Positions 51,435-59,494 of a DNA stretch of 64,000 nt are shown piece after piece. Every line of letters begins with the position of its first letter. Within the stretch, counting starts at the first letter, position 1. Both the position numbers and the translations under genes were made by a program. The DNA is from Flagellimonas nanhaiensis (lineage in GTDB: Bacteria > Bacteroidota > Bacteroidia > Flavobacteriales > Flavobacteriaceae). The notes below the pieces were generated by a model. The model was not told the DNA's origin, ran no database searches, and saw nothing but the letters and a program-made list of their open reading frames with translations. The stretch spans positions 124,001-188,000 of the forward strand of contig NZ_QTJX01000004.1 in NCBI RefSeq assembly GCF_003382275.1. Direction: 5' to 3'.

Positions 51435-52145
51435 ATGAACTGTATTATCATAGACGATGAAGCTGCTGCAAGGGCCATAGTGGCACAACTTTGCTCCCAA
51501 ACACCAGATTTACATGCCGTAGAGGAGTTTGAAAGTGCCATTGAAGCTATCAAGTTCTTGAACCAGAATTCAATCGATTTGGTTTTTTTGGACATTCACA
51601 TGCCGGGGTTTACCGGTATAGATTTCATACAGACTTTAGGAAATCCCCCTAAAATTGTGATGACTACTTCAGATACTGATTTTGCAATAGCCTCTTATGA
51701 ATATGAAGCTATCGTTGATTATCTCGTAAAACCGATTACCCCAGAACGATTTGCAAAATGTGTTCAAAAGGTGAAGAACAGTATGGCGACAAAATCTCAG
51801 GCCATGGACAGTTCCGATACGGAGAACTCTGTTGGGGAAGATCTCTATATTAATATAGATAGAAGGTTGATCAAACTAAAATACAGGGAAATCCTTCTGA
51901 TTGAAGCCAAGGGGGATTATATCAATATAAAAACAGAAGCGAAGGATTACTTGGTGCACACCACCCTTAAAAAGATACATAGTAAGCTTCCGGATGAGAT
52001 GTTCTTGCAAATACACCGTTCTTACATCATCAATTTTAACAAGATTATTGATATTGAGGACAATAGTGTCCTTATTGAAAAAAATGTAATACCGATAAGC
52101 AGGTCCAACAGACCAGAGCTTATGAGGCGTCTGAATCTTCTTTGA
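51435..52145 (+). CDS. LytTR-family response regulator
   Basis: 236 residues. REC domain: D7-D8, D53 in FLDIHMPG, K near 98 (YLVKPITPERF). LytTR DNA-binding domain from about 130: DLYINIDRRLIKLKYREILLIEAKGDYINIKT, with HTTLKKIHSKLP and FLQIHRSYIINFNKI. Output of the phosphorelay. Its probable sites are the 21-base-spaced repeats upstream of 48502, 55056, 56692 and 63987. Confidence 0.93.
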   Translation: MNCIIIDDEAAARAIVAQLCSQTPDLHAVEEFESAIEAIKFLNQNSIDLVFLDIHMPGFTGIDFIQTLGNPPKIVMTTSDTDFAIASYEYEAIVDYLVKPITPERFAKCVQKVKNSMATKSQAMDSSDTENSVGEDLYINIDRRLIKLKYREILLIEAKGDYINIKTEAKDYLVHTTLKKIHSKLPDEMFLQIHRSYIINFNKIIDIEDNSVLIEKNVIPISRSNRPELMRRLNLL

Positions 52146-52166
52146 ACCGCTTACCGTTCACAATTT

Positions 52167-52180
52167 CCGTTTCGTCTACA
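52167..52180 (+). promoter_or_regulatory. single half-site of the LytTR-like motif
   Basis: CCGTTTCGTCTACA matches one unit of the motif but has no partner 21 bases away on either side. It lies after the LytTR gene and 90 bases before a 36-codon open frame. It may be chance. Confidence 0.25.
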
Positions 52181-52268
52181 TCTCTTTTGAATTGGACGCC
52201 TAGCCGCTCATTTTGGGGTATCTATGAAATAACTTTGACTCCATAGATAAACCCGTAAAGCTAGATAT

Positions 52269-52379
52269 ATGAAAGCCCTTATACTTACATTCGCCCTTAG
52301 GCTATTGATTTCTGGTCTAATGAGCATTGTCTCAGCCGTTGTGGTCTTTACTACATTATCCATAAGCGGATTGCTCTGA
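52269..52379 (+). CDS. 36-residue hydrophobic peptide
   Basis: ATG 52269 to TGA 52379. The chain begins MKALILTFALRLLISGL and is one hydrophobic helix with two basic residues at the start. A strong terminator follows 12 bases after the stop, so it looks like a transcribed small unit. No family is recognised. It could be a small membrane regulator or a type I toxin. Confidence 0.4.
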   Translation: MKALILTFALRLLISGLMSIVSAVVVFTTLSISGLL

Positions 52380-52391
52380 TCATGGAGAAGC

Positions 52392-52417
52392 AAAAACACC
52401 CTTCGGGGTGTTTTTTT
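52392..52417 (+). terminator. strong terminator with TTCG tetraloop
   Basis: AAAAACACCC (52392-52401), loop TTCG, GGGTGTTTTT (52406-52415), then more T. Ten pairs and a stable tetraloop. Ends the transcript of the LytTR operon and/or the small gene. Confidence 0.9.
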
Positions 52418-52776
52418 AATGCGCTTGACAAGTAAAACGCTATTACAAGAGAACAAGATGTGTTGGTAATAATTTGATGCCCAGAATAGCAAAATGTACT
52501 GCGTAAGACTCATCAAGCGTTAGCGATCCAGACCTGGATCATTTTGTTGTTTTGAACTCCCCGACTCCTTTGGGGAGTTTTTTTGTTTATAGGCATGGGT
52601 TAATTTTGAATGAACGACCACCACCCATCAGGTTGAATCAAACAAATTAAGATGAGAATATGACCTATTAAGGTAGTATGGACTCAATAGGCTTACCTAG
52701 AATCATAGGATAGAAAGGAAAAATTGCTTCTGGTTTGATATGAATTAATAGGCAATATCTGAATCTCCATTCACCT
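52418..52776. other. gene-free stretch with a hairpin and a second terminator
   Basis: About 360 bases. GATCCA-GACC-TGGATC (52525-52540) is a perfect hairpin, 15 bases before a terminator (52555-52584). TTGACA at about 52426 could be a promoter element. Hairpin plus terminator without an open frame suggests a small RNA. After 52585 only the end of the minus-strand TPR gene follows. Confidence 0.4.
52555..52584 (+). terminator. intrinsic terminator of an orphan transcript
   Basis: AACTCCCC (52555-52562) pairs with GGGGAGTT (52572-52579), 9-base loop, then TTTTT. There is no plus-strand gene between this and the terminator at 52392. Confidence 0.85.
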
Positions 52777-54840
52777 TTATTTTGAGGCCAATTGACCTTG
52801 GAAGATAGGTTTGTTTGTAAGCAGCCATTTCACCTGAAGCCCTACTTCAGTGAATTCAAACCCTGTGGCTACCGCAGATGAAATATTGCTGTACTTCCCA
52901 TATAACCCTCCTCCAAATCTTTTGGAGAATTGATGTTTGATTTGTGCTTCCATTCTAAAAATGGCTGTCTTGGGATTTTCCTCCACTTTTTGCAAGCCCG
53001 AAGCTGCATTTAACCTATATGATGTTTTATATGAGAAATTCCCTCCAATTTCAGCAAAGAATTCCCCAGCCTGGTAATTTTCTGGACTGAAATAAATCGT
53101 AGGGACTTGTTCACTGAAAGCAATATATTGATAGTTTACTCCCAACTTAAGGTTGGGCTTCCGGAGTACGGTATAGTACAATGAAGTAAACAATAGATCT
53201 CGTTGGTTCTCATCACTTTGTTGCGTATGCATTAACTGGGTATACCATCCCAACCCAAAATTGGTTTCAATGTTATAATTGAGACCATAGTGTTCCATTA
53301 CAATTTCTCGTTCAATAAGATCGGAATTGAAGTTTTGTACTTCACGCTGATAACCAATTTCCAGATTTTGAAGTCGATATGGTTCCGTGATCATTTTAAG
53401 ATTTAGTATGGGCTGCGTATATCCATTGTCCATAAATTGGGCACGGTTCAGGCCGAGGCCGGCATGTAATTTCAACTTTGGTCTTAGACTATAGGTAAGT
53501 CCCGCTGAAACGGCATGAAGGGAGGCTTTGTTATTGGATACTGAATTTTCCGTACGTCTGTATTGATAGTTTACAGTTGATTTTAATTTGGCGGAAAGTG
53601 GAAATTCAGCCTTTGTGTTGCTGGTGTAGGCAATATTGTTGCCATTGTCAAAACTATAAGCAACAAGCTCTTCCACGAAGGGGCTATGGGAACTTTTTAT
53701 TTTTTCTATTAGGGATTGGGCGTCTTTTTGATTTTCATACAATTCCAATGTCTTTTGGGCGGCCAAATAGGCCTTTTTGATATGACCCAAAGCAAAATGC
53801 GCATTGGCCTTTCCCAAGTTTCCATCAAAAGAAGTACTATCTGAGACCAAAATGGCATCATATTGGGCCAAACTGTACTTTATGTTTCCGGTATACATTC
53901 CCAATGTGGCCTTTAGGGCCAAAACCCAGTTTCTGTTTGGGTACTGTATAGAAAGATTGTCGATAAAGCTTCTGGCCTTAACATATTTATGGTTCCAAAT
54001 AAGGGCCTGGGCATATCGTTCCAATGTTTTTTCTTGAAGCTCCGCATCATCATTGGGTTTTAGTTTTTCTTTAGATGATAGAGCAAAGGCAAGTGCGGCC
54101 TTTTCTTTTTTACCGATGTGTTCTGCCAATGCTATGCCATTTAGCGCAACGATGGAATCTACACGCGTAACTGCCATCTTTTGATAAGCAGCCTTCGCCT
54201 TGTCCACATTTTTTGTCATTAAATGGATATTGGCAAGTCCCAATAAGGTTTCACGGTCTTGTGGAAAATTATTCAAATTTAAATGCAAAACCTGTAGAGC
54301 ATTATTGTATTTCTGGGCCATCGCCAACTTGTGGGACAATCCCAATTTGATATACTTTTTTGAAATAAGTGCACTTTTGTTGTTAGGTTTTAGACTTAGG
54401 GCTCTATCTATCCAAATTAAAGCCTCTTCGTACTTTTCAACATTACTGAGACTATTGGCATAGCCAAGTACGGCACTAAACTCTTCAGGGTGATTTTCTA
54501 CCAGCTCTTCATAGAGCAATTCGGCCTCTTCATATTTTTTTGACCAAAGAAACGATTCATAATAATTGATTCTGACTTCAAAATCATTGGGTAGTTTACC
54601 AATCAATTTTCCAAAATGTTGATTGGCAATATCTGGACGACCATTGAGTCCAACAGCTCTACCATAACAGATTTGAGCCGTTCTATTATCTGGATGATTC
54701 TCTAGATAGGTTTGGAAATAAATCTCCGCTTTGGAAAAATCTCCCTTTTCAAGAAGTTGAAAACCATTTTCCATGGAATCTTGTCCGTACACTGTACAAA
54801 CAAAAAGTAAACCGAGTACTGTTCTTACAATTGGGTTCAT
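52777..54840 (-). CDS. TPR protein with C-terminal outer-membrane barrel
   Basis: 687 residues. Signal peptide to about residue 19. About ten TPR units from 20 to 380 (for example GDFSKAEIYFQTYLENHPDN, EEAELLYEELVENHPEE). From about 400 onward, alternating strands with aromatic girdles (HAVSAGLTYSLRPKLKLHAGLGL, FTSLYYTVLRKPNLKLGVNYQYI) and a last strand ending in LLTNKPIFQGQLASK. The layout equals exopolysaccharide exporters such as PelB, BcsC and PgaA. Sequence identity with these is not visible. It is divergent from the STAS gene and alone on its strand. Confidence 0.8.
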   Translation of the reverse strand: MNPIVRTVLGLLFVCTVYGQDSMENGFQLLEKGDFSKAEIYFQTYLENHPDNRTAQICYGRAVGLNGRPDIANQHFGKLIGKLPNDFEVRINYYESFLWSKKYEEAELLYEELVENHPEEFSAVLGYANSLSNVEKYEEALIWIDRALSLKPNNKSALISKKYIKLGLSHKLAMAQKYNNALQVLHLNLNNFPQDRETLLGLANIHLMTKNVDKAKAAYQKMAVTRVDSIVALNGIALAEHIGKKEKAALAFALSSKEKLKPNDDAELQEKTLERYAQALIWNHKYVKARSFIDNLSIQYPNRNWVLALKATLGMYTGNIKYSLAQYDAILVSDSTSFDGNLGKANAHFALGHIKKAYLAAQKTLELYENQKDAQSLIEKIKSSHSPFVEELVAYSFDNGNNIAYTSNTKAEFPLSAKLKSTVNYQYRRTENSVSNNKASLHAVSAGLTYSLRPKLKLHAGLGLNRAQFMDNGYTQPILNLKMITEPYRLQNLEIGYQREVQNFNSDLIEREIVMEHYGLNYNIETNFGLGWYTQLMHTQQSDENQRDLLFTSLYYTVLRKPNLKLGVNYQYIAFSEQVPTIYFSPENYQAGEFFAEIGGNFSYKTSYRLNAASGLQKVEENPKTAIFRMEAQIKHQFSKRFGGGLYGKYSNISSAVATGFEFTEVGLQVKWLLTNKPIFQGQLASK

Positions 54841-54946
54841 AGGTTAAGCTTTTTGATGTCTGCCAGATTACATTGGAATTGGCCGACAATTATAGGTATG
54901 GTAAAGGTACGATGGCCCTTCCCACACCGGAAGTGCGATAAATACC

Positions 54947-54977
54947 ACTCGTCTACAGTAATCGGTGATCCATCTAG
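54947..54977 (+). promoter_or_regulatory. tandem LytTR-like site before the STAS gene
   Basis: ACTCGTCTAC (54947) and ATCCATCTAG (54968) start 21 bases apart. The second ends 78 bases before the ATG at 55056. The site also lies 106 bases upstream of the divergent TPR gene and could serve both. Confidence 0.5.
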
Positions 54978-55055
54978 GACGGACGATTTAGAACATCAAT
55001 CTAGAGGATATTTGCTTCAACAAATCGTTTAAACTTAACTCTAAAACCTACAGTT

Positions 55056-55358
55056 ATGGCTTTACAAATTACAGAAGTAAGTGGTGTTTTTTCTGTACAC
55101 GGAATACTTGACAGTTCAAATGCCAATGTTTTAAATCGACATATGAACAGGTACATTCAACCAAATAATCCTGTTATTTTAAATCTTGAAAGGGTCCAGC
55201 AAATGGATGCCACTGCGGCATACGTTCTACAACAACTTTATGCCCATGCGATGAGTTCCAATAGTATTTTGGCCATTATAGGAAGGCAGAACAAAAATTT
55301 ACTTTCTGTGTTCAACAAAACCAAAACCTCTTACATCTTGAGCAATGACCGTGTCTAG
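55056..55358 (+). CDS. STAS-domain protein
   Basis: 100 residues, one STAS domain: VFSVHGILDSSNANVL, VILNLERVQQMDATAAYVL, LAIIGRQNKNLLSVF. The usual phosphorylatable serine of anti-anti-sigma factors is replaced near MDATAAYVL (DSSG would be typical), so phospho-control is unlikely. It overlaps the flippase gene by 14 bases. It may control or dock to the polysaccharide machinery. Confidence 0.82.
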   Translation: MALQITEVSGVFSVHGILDSSNANVLNRHMNRYIQPNNPVILNLERVQQMDATAAYVLQQLYAHAMSSNSILAIIGRQNKNLLSVFNKTKTSYILSNDRV

Positions 55359-56574
55359 TATTACCTTAAAAAGAATTTCGCCCCAACAGCTTTTTATGAT
55401 AAGTGTGTTGGTGGTCAACGCAGGAAATTATCTCTACAATTTGCTGTTGGGGCGTTTCCTGGGACCAGAAGTGTTTGCTGAAGCAGCACTTTTGGTCACT
55501 TTGCTGTTGGTTTTGTCCTTTTTGGGAATGACTTTTCAATTGGCAATGGCCAAGTTTACGGCACAATTACCATCAAATCAGTGGGAAGCCTTTAGGGCTA
55601 GAATCAATAAATATGCCCTTTTGTTAGGTTGTGCCATGGGAGCCTTGTTGGTCTTTGGTGCACCTGCCCTACAACAATTGTTTCATACTGAGAGCGCCTT
55701 CATGTTCAGGATTTTTGGTATTGGTGTTCCCATTTATTTTCTGATGAGTGTAAACCGTGGGCAATTCCAGGGCGAGGAGGATTATGCCAAGCTCTCCCTT
55801 TCATACCAATTGGAAATGTGGGGGCGCTTAATCATTACCTTTTTGGTCTTGGTCTTGTTCGGCAAAGAGTATGGCACTTTGGTAGCCATTGGTATTGTAG
55901 CATCGCTCTTTTTGGGGCTTTTTCCAATGAAAAGGATAAATCTCGGATTACGTGATATCATCAAGATCGATAAGCATAATCTTGATCTAGTCAAGAAATT
56001 TATGTGGATAACAGCCTGCTACGAATTGACCCAAATCATCATTAACAATAGTGATATACTATTGGTGAAGCATTTTTTTAGTCCCGAAGAAGCTGGACTG
56101 TATGCTTCATTGGCATTGATTGGTAGGGTGGTCTACTTTGTAGCCTGGATGTTTGTAATGCTACTTTTGCCTACTGTAGTAAAGCTAAAAAAGAACGGCG
56201 AAGAGACTTCTCCGGTTCTTTTTAAATATGTGGGTTATATAAGCATGCTTTCCAGTGTAATTGTCCTGGCGTGTGCCATTTTCCCAAAGTTGATCATTAC
56301 CATACTTTTTGGAGAAGCTTACGTGGGTATGGCAGGTCTATTGTGGCAGTATGCTTTGGCTACGTCCTTATTTGCCATTGCCAATATCTTTACCTACTAC
56401 TTTTTGTCCTTGGAGAAGTATACTCCTATTTGGTTTTCGGCAATCTTTGGGGTATCACAAATAGTTCTTGTCATCTTTTTCCATAGCAGTCTTGCATTTG
56501 TGGTACAGCTTCAGATTGTGGTAATGTTGGCTTTGTTGGTGACACAACTACTTTATTTTGTTGCAAATCGTTGA
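55345..56574 (+). CDS. polysaccharide flippase (Wzx/PelG-like)
   Basis: 409 residues, about twelve hydrophobic segments. Start of the polytopic part NAGNYLYNLLLGRFLGPEVFA and inner loops with basic residues match the oligosaccharide flippase/MATE-like superfamily. It starts inside the end of the STAS gene, ATG 55345 (or GTG 55351). It should move a lipid-linked or growing glycan over the inner membrane. Confidence 0.82.
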   Translation: MTVSSITLKRISPQQLFMISVLVVNAGNYLYNLLLGRFLGPEVFAEAALLVTLLLVLSFLGMTFQLAMAKFTAQLPSNQWEAFRARINKYALLLGCAMGALLVFGAPALQQLFHTESAFMFRIFGIGVPIYFLMSVNRGQFQGEEDYAKLSLSYQLEMWGRLIITFLVLVLFGKEYGTLVAIGIVASLFLGLFPMKRINLGLRDIIKIDKHNLDLVKKFMWITACYELTQIIINNSDILLVKHFFSPEEAGLYASLALIGRVVYFVAWMFVMLLLPTVVKLKKNGEETSPVLFKYVGYISMLSSVIVLACAIFPKLIITILFGEAYVGMAGLLWQYALATSLFAIANIFTYYFLSLEKYTPIWFSAIFGVSQIVLVIFFHSSLAFVVQLQIVVMLALLVTQLLYFVANR

Positions 56575-56599
56575 ACTAGATTATCGCTAGAGCCTTTCC

Positions 56600-56630
56600 A
56601 TTCGTCTATACTTGTTTGCCAACCATCATC
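56600..56630 (+). promoter_or_regulatory. LytTR-like site before the GT4 gene
   Basis: ATTCGTCTAT (56600-56609) is a good copy. The second position at +21 (56621, AACCATCATC) keeps only the CATC core. The first copy lies 82 bases before the ATG at 56692. Confidence 0.45.
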
Positions 56631-56691
56631 CATATCCACTTTTTGAATCGGGTTTGAAAGAAATTTGAAATAGAAAATTAAACTTAACCTC

Positions 56692-57927
56692 ATGAAACTA
56701 GCAATTGTTACGGCGTATCCGCCAAGTAAAGTTACCTTAACAGAGTACGGATATCATTTGGTAAAACACTTTAGACTTCAGGAAGAAGTCAGTGAGATAA
56801 TATTGCTGACGGATAAGACCGATGCTCCAAAAGATTTGGATTTTAAACAAAATGGCTGTCCAATTACCGTCAAGGAGTGTTGGAGCTTCAATAGCTATAA
56901 AAACCTGTTTAAAATCGTAAAAACCATCAGGGATGAGCAACCAGATGCGGTATTGTTCAACCTTCAGTTTTTGAAGTTTGGGGATAAAAAAATCCCCGCT
57001 GCACTTGGACTGTTGTTGCCTTTTATTTGCAGATTGATGAAGATACCTACAATTTCATTGCTTCATAACATTTTGGAGCAAGTGGATTTGGAAAATGCTG
57101 GGATTACCAACAATGGAATCCTTCAGAAAGTCTACAACTTCATTGGAAGTTCACTCACACGTTTTGTTTTGGCATCCAACGTACTGGCGGTGACAATAAG
57201 CAAATACAAAACCATTCTTGAGAAAAAATATAAGGCCAGAAACGTGGCGCTGGTGCCCCATGGTTCTTTTGAGACCCCGCCCCAACCAGATTACAGTTTG
57301 CCCGAAGGACCTCTTCAAGTGATGGCTTTCGGTAAGTTTGGAACCTACAAGAAGGTAGAATGCTTAATTGAAGCTGTCGAACACGTACGTCTAAGAACAG
57401 ACCTCGACATAGAAATTGTAATCGCGGGAACCGATAGCCCAAACACGCCTGGTTATTTGGAAGATGTAAAAGAAAAGTATAAAGAAGTGGCGCAACTCAG
57501 ATTCACGGGATATGTTGCTGAAGAGGATGTTCCAAAAATCTTTGGTGAGAGCGCAATGGTTGTGTTTCCCTACACTTCCACCACCGGAAGCTCAGGTGTG
57601 CTGCACCAAGCTGGAAGTTATGGCAAAGCTGTAGTATTGCCCGATTTGGGAGATTTAGGGATATTGGTTAGGGAAGAAGGGTACCAAGGAGAGTTTTTTG
57701 AGCCAGGGGACATTAAATCTTTGGCCAATGCCATAGAAACCATATTGATCAACCCAGACCACAGGATACATTTGGGCATACAGAACTACAAGGCGGCCTG
57801 CTCGTTGCCAATGTCCAAAATCGTGGAAATGTACATCGATTACTTCAAGGCCATTCAATTAGCGAATATTTCTAAAAAATCAATGGATTTGATTGGACAT
57901 CCCAAAATAAAGTCCACTACAATTTAG
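56692..57927 (+). CDS. GT4-type glycosyltransferase
   Basis: 411 residues, GT-B fold. N-terminal IVTAYPPSKVTLTEYGYHL, the acceptor half; nucleotide-sugar half with VMAFGKFGTYKKVECLIEAV, LRFTGYVAEEDVPKIF, then FPYTSTTGSSGVLHQAGSYG as the donor-binding region. The second Glu of the EX7E motif is replaced here by a more polar stretch. A partner of the flippase gene, as PelF is of PelG. It has its own promoter site. Confidence 0.85.
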   Translation: MKLAIVTAYPPSKVTLTEYGYHLVKHFRLQEEVSEIILLTDKTDAPKDLDFKQNGCPITVKECWSFNSYKNLFKIVKTIRDEQPDAVLFNLQFLKFGDKKIPAALGLLLPFICRLMKIPTISLLHNILEQVDLENAGITNNGILQKVYNFIGSSLTRFVLASNVLAVTISKYKTILEKKYKARNVALVPHGSFETPPQPDYSLPEGPLQVMAFGKFGTYKKVECLIEAVEHVRLRTDLDIEIVIAGTDSPNTPGYLEDVKEKYKEVAQLRFTGYVAEEDVPKIFGESAMVVFPYTSTTGSSGVLHQAGSYGKAVVLPDLGDLGILVREEGYQGEFFEPGDIKSLANAIETILINPDHRIHLGIQNYKAACSLPMSKIVEMYIDYFKAIQLANISKKSMDLIGHPKIKSTTI

Positions 57928-57944
57928 GTTTTTAGGTTAAGTGC

Positions 57945-57984
57945 GGAAATGGGGATAATTCTTAATTGTCCCCTTTTCCATTTT
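57945..57984. terminator. bidirectional terminator at a convergent pair
   Basis: GGAAATGGGGATAATT (57945-57960) pairs with 57964-57979 with one mismatch and one U-G pair, loop of 3, with T-rich ends. It includes the stop codon of the minus-strand hydrolase gene (57962-57964) and serves both sides. Confidence 0.75.
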
Positions 57985-59494
57985 TTATGATAACGTCGTA
58001 TGCTGGTTTTTTCTCTCCTTTGTTGTTCAGTAAACCAAAACGTTTTTGATAAGCTTTTCGCCAGGGCAATTTACCTACTACACTATTGGGAATATGATCA
58101 AAGTCGTGCAAGGTCCAGATAAAGAACGGAAGCTGCTCCTTGTTCAAAAATGTCTGAATATTAGAATGATATTTAGCTTGACCGCTTTGGGAACCCAAGA
58201 AGAGATTCCAAAAACCGCTATAGCTTGATTTACCATATTCCTGAAGCACTATGGGTTTATCTACATTCTCCTTAAGTTTTGAATAACGAGCAGGGAGTTC
58301 TTCAGCATCTTCGTAATAATGGAACGAAACAAAATCCACATATTCGGAAAGATGGGTTGCGGCTCCAGGATTAGACCAACCTATGGTAATGGGATGTGAG
58401 GCATCCCACTCTCGTATTTGCTGGACCATTTCTGTCAACCATGCTTTGACCAATGTTTCGCTTCTTTGTTCAAAATCAAGGTCAGGTTCATTTTTAATAT
58501 CCCAACCCAACAATGAAGAATGGTCTTTTAAATGGGTGACCAACTGTTCAGCATGTCTATGGGTTAAAGTCCAATCTGAAATGCTGTAGTTCCCATAAAA
58601 ATCGAAAAGAGTGATCAAAACTTTCAAATTGTGCTCTTGGGCAATATCCAGTAATGTGGATAGTTGTTCCAGATATTCGTTTTTGAGGTTGGCCCCACCT
58701 GAAGCTTCGTACGGAACAAAGATTCTTATGGCGTTCATATCCATTTTCTCCAACAGCGCAAAATCTGTTTTAATGGCCTGTTCGTTGAATTGATCGCCAA
58801 ACATATTCCATGCTTGTTCCTTGGGGTAATAATTGATTCCTTTTAAACCTTGAACGGGTATATCTTCAGTTTTATCCAGTACGGATACAGGTAAATGTTC
58901 GCTAGAAACTTTTATCAACTGTCTAATTCGCCAAAAACCATCTTCCAGTAGCATAATGACTTTATAGGTACTCTTACTTTTTTTGGCATGAATAAAATTT
59001 CCGGACTCGTATACTTGGTCATACTGCTCTACATTATGATCAGTTAGTACAACCAATTTTCCATCAAGACTATAAAACTCCAATGTGGGGTGATGCAAAA
59101 GGGTAGTGCTTTTGGTTTGAATATCTATCGATTTATTATGTTCCAATAGCTCCAGAAGACTGGAACGGGCATCTTGGGTATAGTAATCTGCAATACCATC
59201 ATAAACATAATTGTTCAATGCCAGGTTTTTTGCGTACCATGCTCCCAAATAGTCTTTTTCCAAATCAACCAAGGTCTGCTTTTCCATTTTTCGACCCTTT
59301 TGCTTTTCAAGAGTCCATTTAATTTTGGGCTGGTATATCATTTCCAAATCTTGACCAATATGAAGCATGGAAGATTTGTCCGCCCCAGTATTTAAAAAAC
59401 TCCAAGCAGCGGCGATTCCATAGATGATGACCGCATTAATTGCCAAAAAACTAATGACCAACATGGCCCTGTATATGTTCTTCTTATGGATCAT
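57962..59494 (-). CDS. membrane-anchored GH5-like glycoside hydrolase
   Basis: 510 residues. Anchor helix at about 10-31, a NTF2-like domain at 60-210 (YLGAWYAKNLALNNYVYD, then WRIRQLIKVS), and a TIM-barrel hydrolase from about 225: GINYYPKEQAWNMFG, IRIFVPYEASGG, LGWDIKNEPD with acid/base E336, HYYEDAEELP and VLQEYGKS with nucleophile E419. A polysaccharide cut or transfer at the outer face of the inner membrane is likely, as for PelA or BcsZ in other systems. It overlaps the lipoprotein gene by 4 bases. Confidence 0.85.
   Translation of the reverse strand: MIHKKNIYRAMLVISFLAINAVIIYGIAAAWSFLNTGADKSSMLHIGQDLEMIYQPKIKWTLEKQKGRKMEKQTLVDLEKDYLGAWYAKNLALNNYVYDGIADYYTQDARSSLLELLEHNKSIDIQTKSTTLLHHPTLEFYSLDGKLVVLTDHNVEQYDQVYESGNFIHAKKSKSTYKVIMLLEDGFWRIRQLIKVSSEHLPVSVLDKTEDIPVQGLKGINYYPKEQAWNMFGDQFNEQAIKTDFALLEKMDMNAIRIFVPYEASGGANLKNEYLEQLSTLLDIAQEHNLKVLITLFDFYGNYSISDWTLTHRHAEQLVTHLKDHSSLLGWDIKNEPDLDFEQRSETLVKAWLTEMVQQIREWDASHPITIGWSNPGAATHLSEYVDFVSFHYYEDAEELPARYSKLKENVDKPIVLQEYGKSSYSGFWNLFLGSQSGQAKYHSNIQTFLNKEQLPFFIWTLHDFDHIPNSVVGKLPWRKAYQKRFGLLNNKGEKKPAYDVIIKNGKGDN

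Noticed and set aside
52208-52516. 102-codon minus-strand frame
   Set aside because: It crosses a strong terminator hairpin and overlaps the better small plus-strand frame; composition is not protein-like.
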